From assembly GCA_964488495.1 (NCBI GenBank), contig CAZAUQ010000020.1, forward strand, positions 1 to 35,455: a stretch of 35,455 nt of DNA, given 5' to 3'. Positions 35,226 to 35,455 of the stretch are shown here, piece by piece. Under the pieces are notes generated by a model, which did no database searches, was not told the origin of the DNA, and saw only the letters and a list, made by a program, of their open reading frames with translations. The position numbers were made by a program, and so were the translations under genes. Origin of the DNA: UBA1402 sp964488495. GTDB lineage: Bacteria > Bacteroidota > Bacteroidia > Bacteroidales > UBA1402. Position 1 is the first letter of the stretch; each line of letters starts with the position of its first letter.

Positions 35226-35455
35226 TTAACGTGGATTTTGATGAGCTGCATCAATAAATGGATTATTATCTATTTCGTACAGGGGCAGCAGAAATTGAAA
35301 CCTTGAATCTCCAGGCAACAACTTAATCAGACAAGTATGATTACTTCCTGAATAATTGCGATCATAACCCAGATTAAGTCGCCTCAGGTCGAAACAACGC
35401 CCCAGACCTTCACACCATAATTCCACGCGCCGCTGAAACAAAATTTCGTCCATCA
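35226..35455 (-). CDS. RagB/SusD family protein, C-terminal fragment (continues off the right edge)
   Basis: The frame is open from the window edge to TAA at 35226-35228, so only about the last 76 residues are present. They match the C-terminal end of SusD-like outer-membrane glycan- or peptide-binding lipoproteins: FQRRVELWCEGLGRCFDLRRL, DRNYSGSNHT, then LLPGDSRFQFLLPLYEIDNN and NPFIDAAHQNPR. The usual W-G-E-G has Cys in place of Gly. A SusC-like TonB-dependent transporter is expected beyond the edge. It lies 72 bp upstream of the M6 gene, in the same direction, but a promoter separates them. Confidence 0.88.
   Translation of the reverse strand, partial: MDEILFQRRVELWCEGLGRCFDLRRLNLGYDRNYSGSNHTCLIKLLPGDSRFQFLLPLYEIDNNPFIDAAHQNPR

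Overview
The window is chromosomal DNA from a member of the Bacteroidota, most likely order Bacteroidales. It encodes type IX secretion (T9SS) factors PorW/SprE and PorX, the C-terminus of a RagB/SusD protein and a DUF4954 protein. Its promoters resemble the Bacteroidota -7 consensus TAnnTTTG, and genes lack clear Shine-Dalgarno sites. A run of exactly 100 N at 7266-7365 shows a draft scaffold. No rRNA, tRNA, CRISPR array, insertion sequence or phage gene was found. Species cannot be set from this sequence.

Layout. 1-3096 (minus): the N-terminal 1032 residues of a secreted multidomain pectinesterase, running off the left edge. 3329-7850 (plus): aroA, a small membrane-anchored acidic protein with a CCGQH motif, and porW, which is split by the assembly gap. 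7856-10139 (minus): trxA-porX-tsaE, tightly packed and convergent with porW. 10224-13778 (minus): dnaE. 13936-14424 (minus): a small outer-membrane beta-barrel protein followed by a strong hairpin terminator. 14708-20290 (plus): a housekeeping run of psd-pssA (phosphatidylethanolamine synthesis), a Lys-rich ribbon-helix-helix-like protein, tadA, a YraN protein, birA, pyrH, frr and rsgA. 20294-25270 (minus): hflX, a DUF4954 protein and class I fumarase, apparently one operon. 25271-25671: a divergent intergenic region with about three tandem 80-bp hairpin repeats that merge into the hflX promoter. 25672-28593 (plus): a large secreted M16 metallopeptidase. 28612-35154 (minus): an M6 metallopeptidase, a small lipoprotein, a DacB/PBP4-type peptidase, an unknown protein with 45-bp coding repeats, and rsmI, with spacings of -4 to 11 bp. 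35226-35455 (minus): the C-terminal end of a SusD-like protein.

Most of the window is ordinary core genome. Themes are protein export (PorW, PorX, probable T9SS cargo), envelope building (phospholipids, PBP4, outer-membrane protein), translation and ribosome maturation (TsaE, TadA, Frr, RsgA, RsmI, HflX) and polysaccharide use at the two edges (pectinesterase, SusD). No clearly new multi-gene system was recognised. The least explained items are the repeat array that appears to reiterate the hflX promoter, the small unknown proteins in conserved operons, and the M6-lipoprotein-DacB run.
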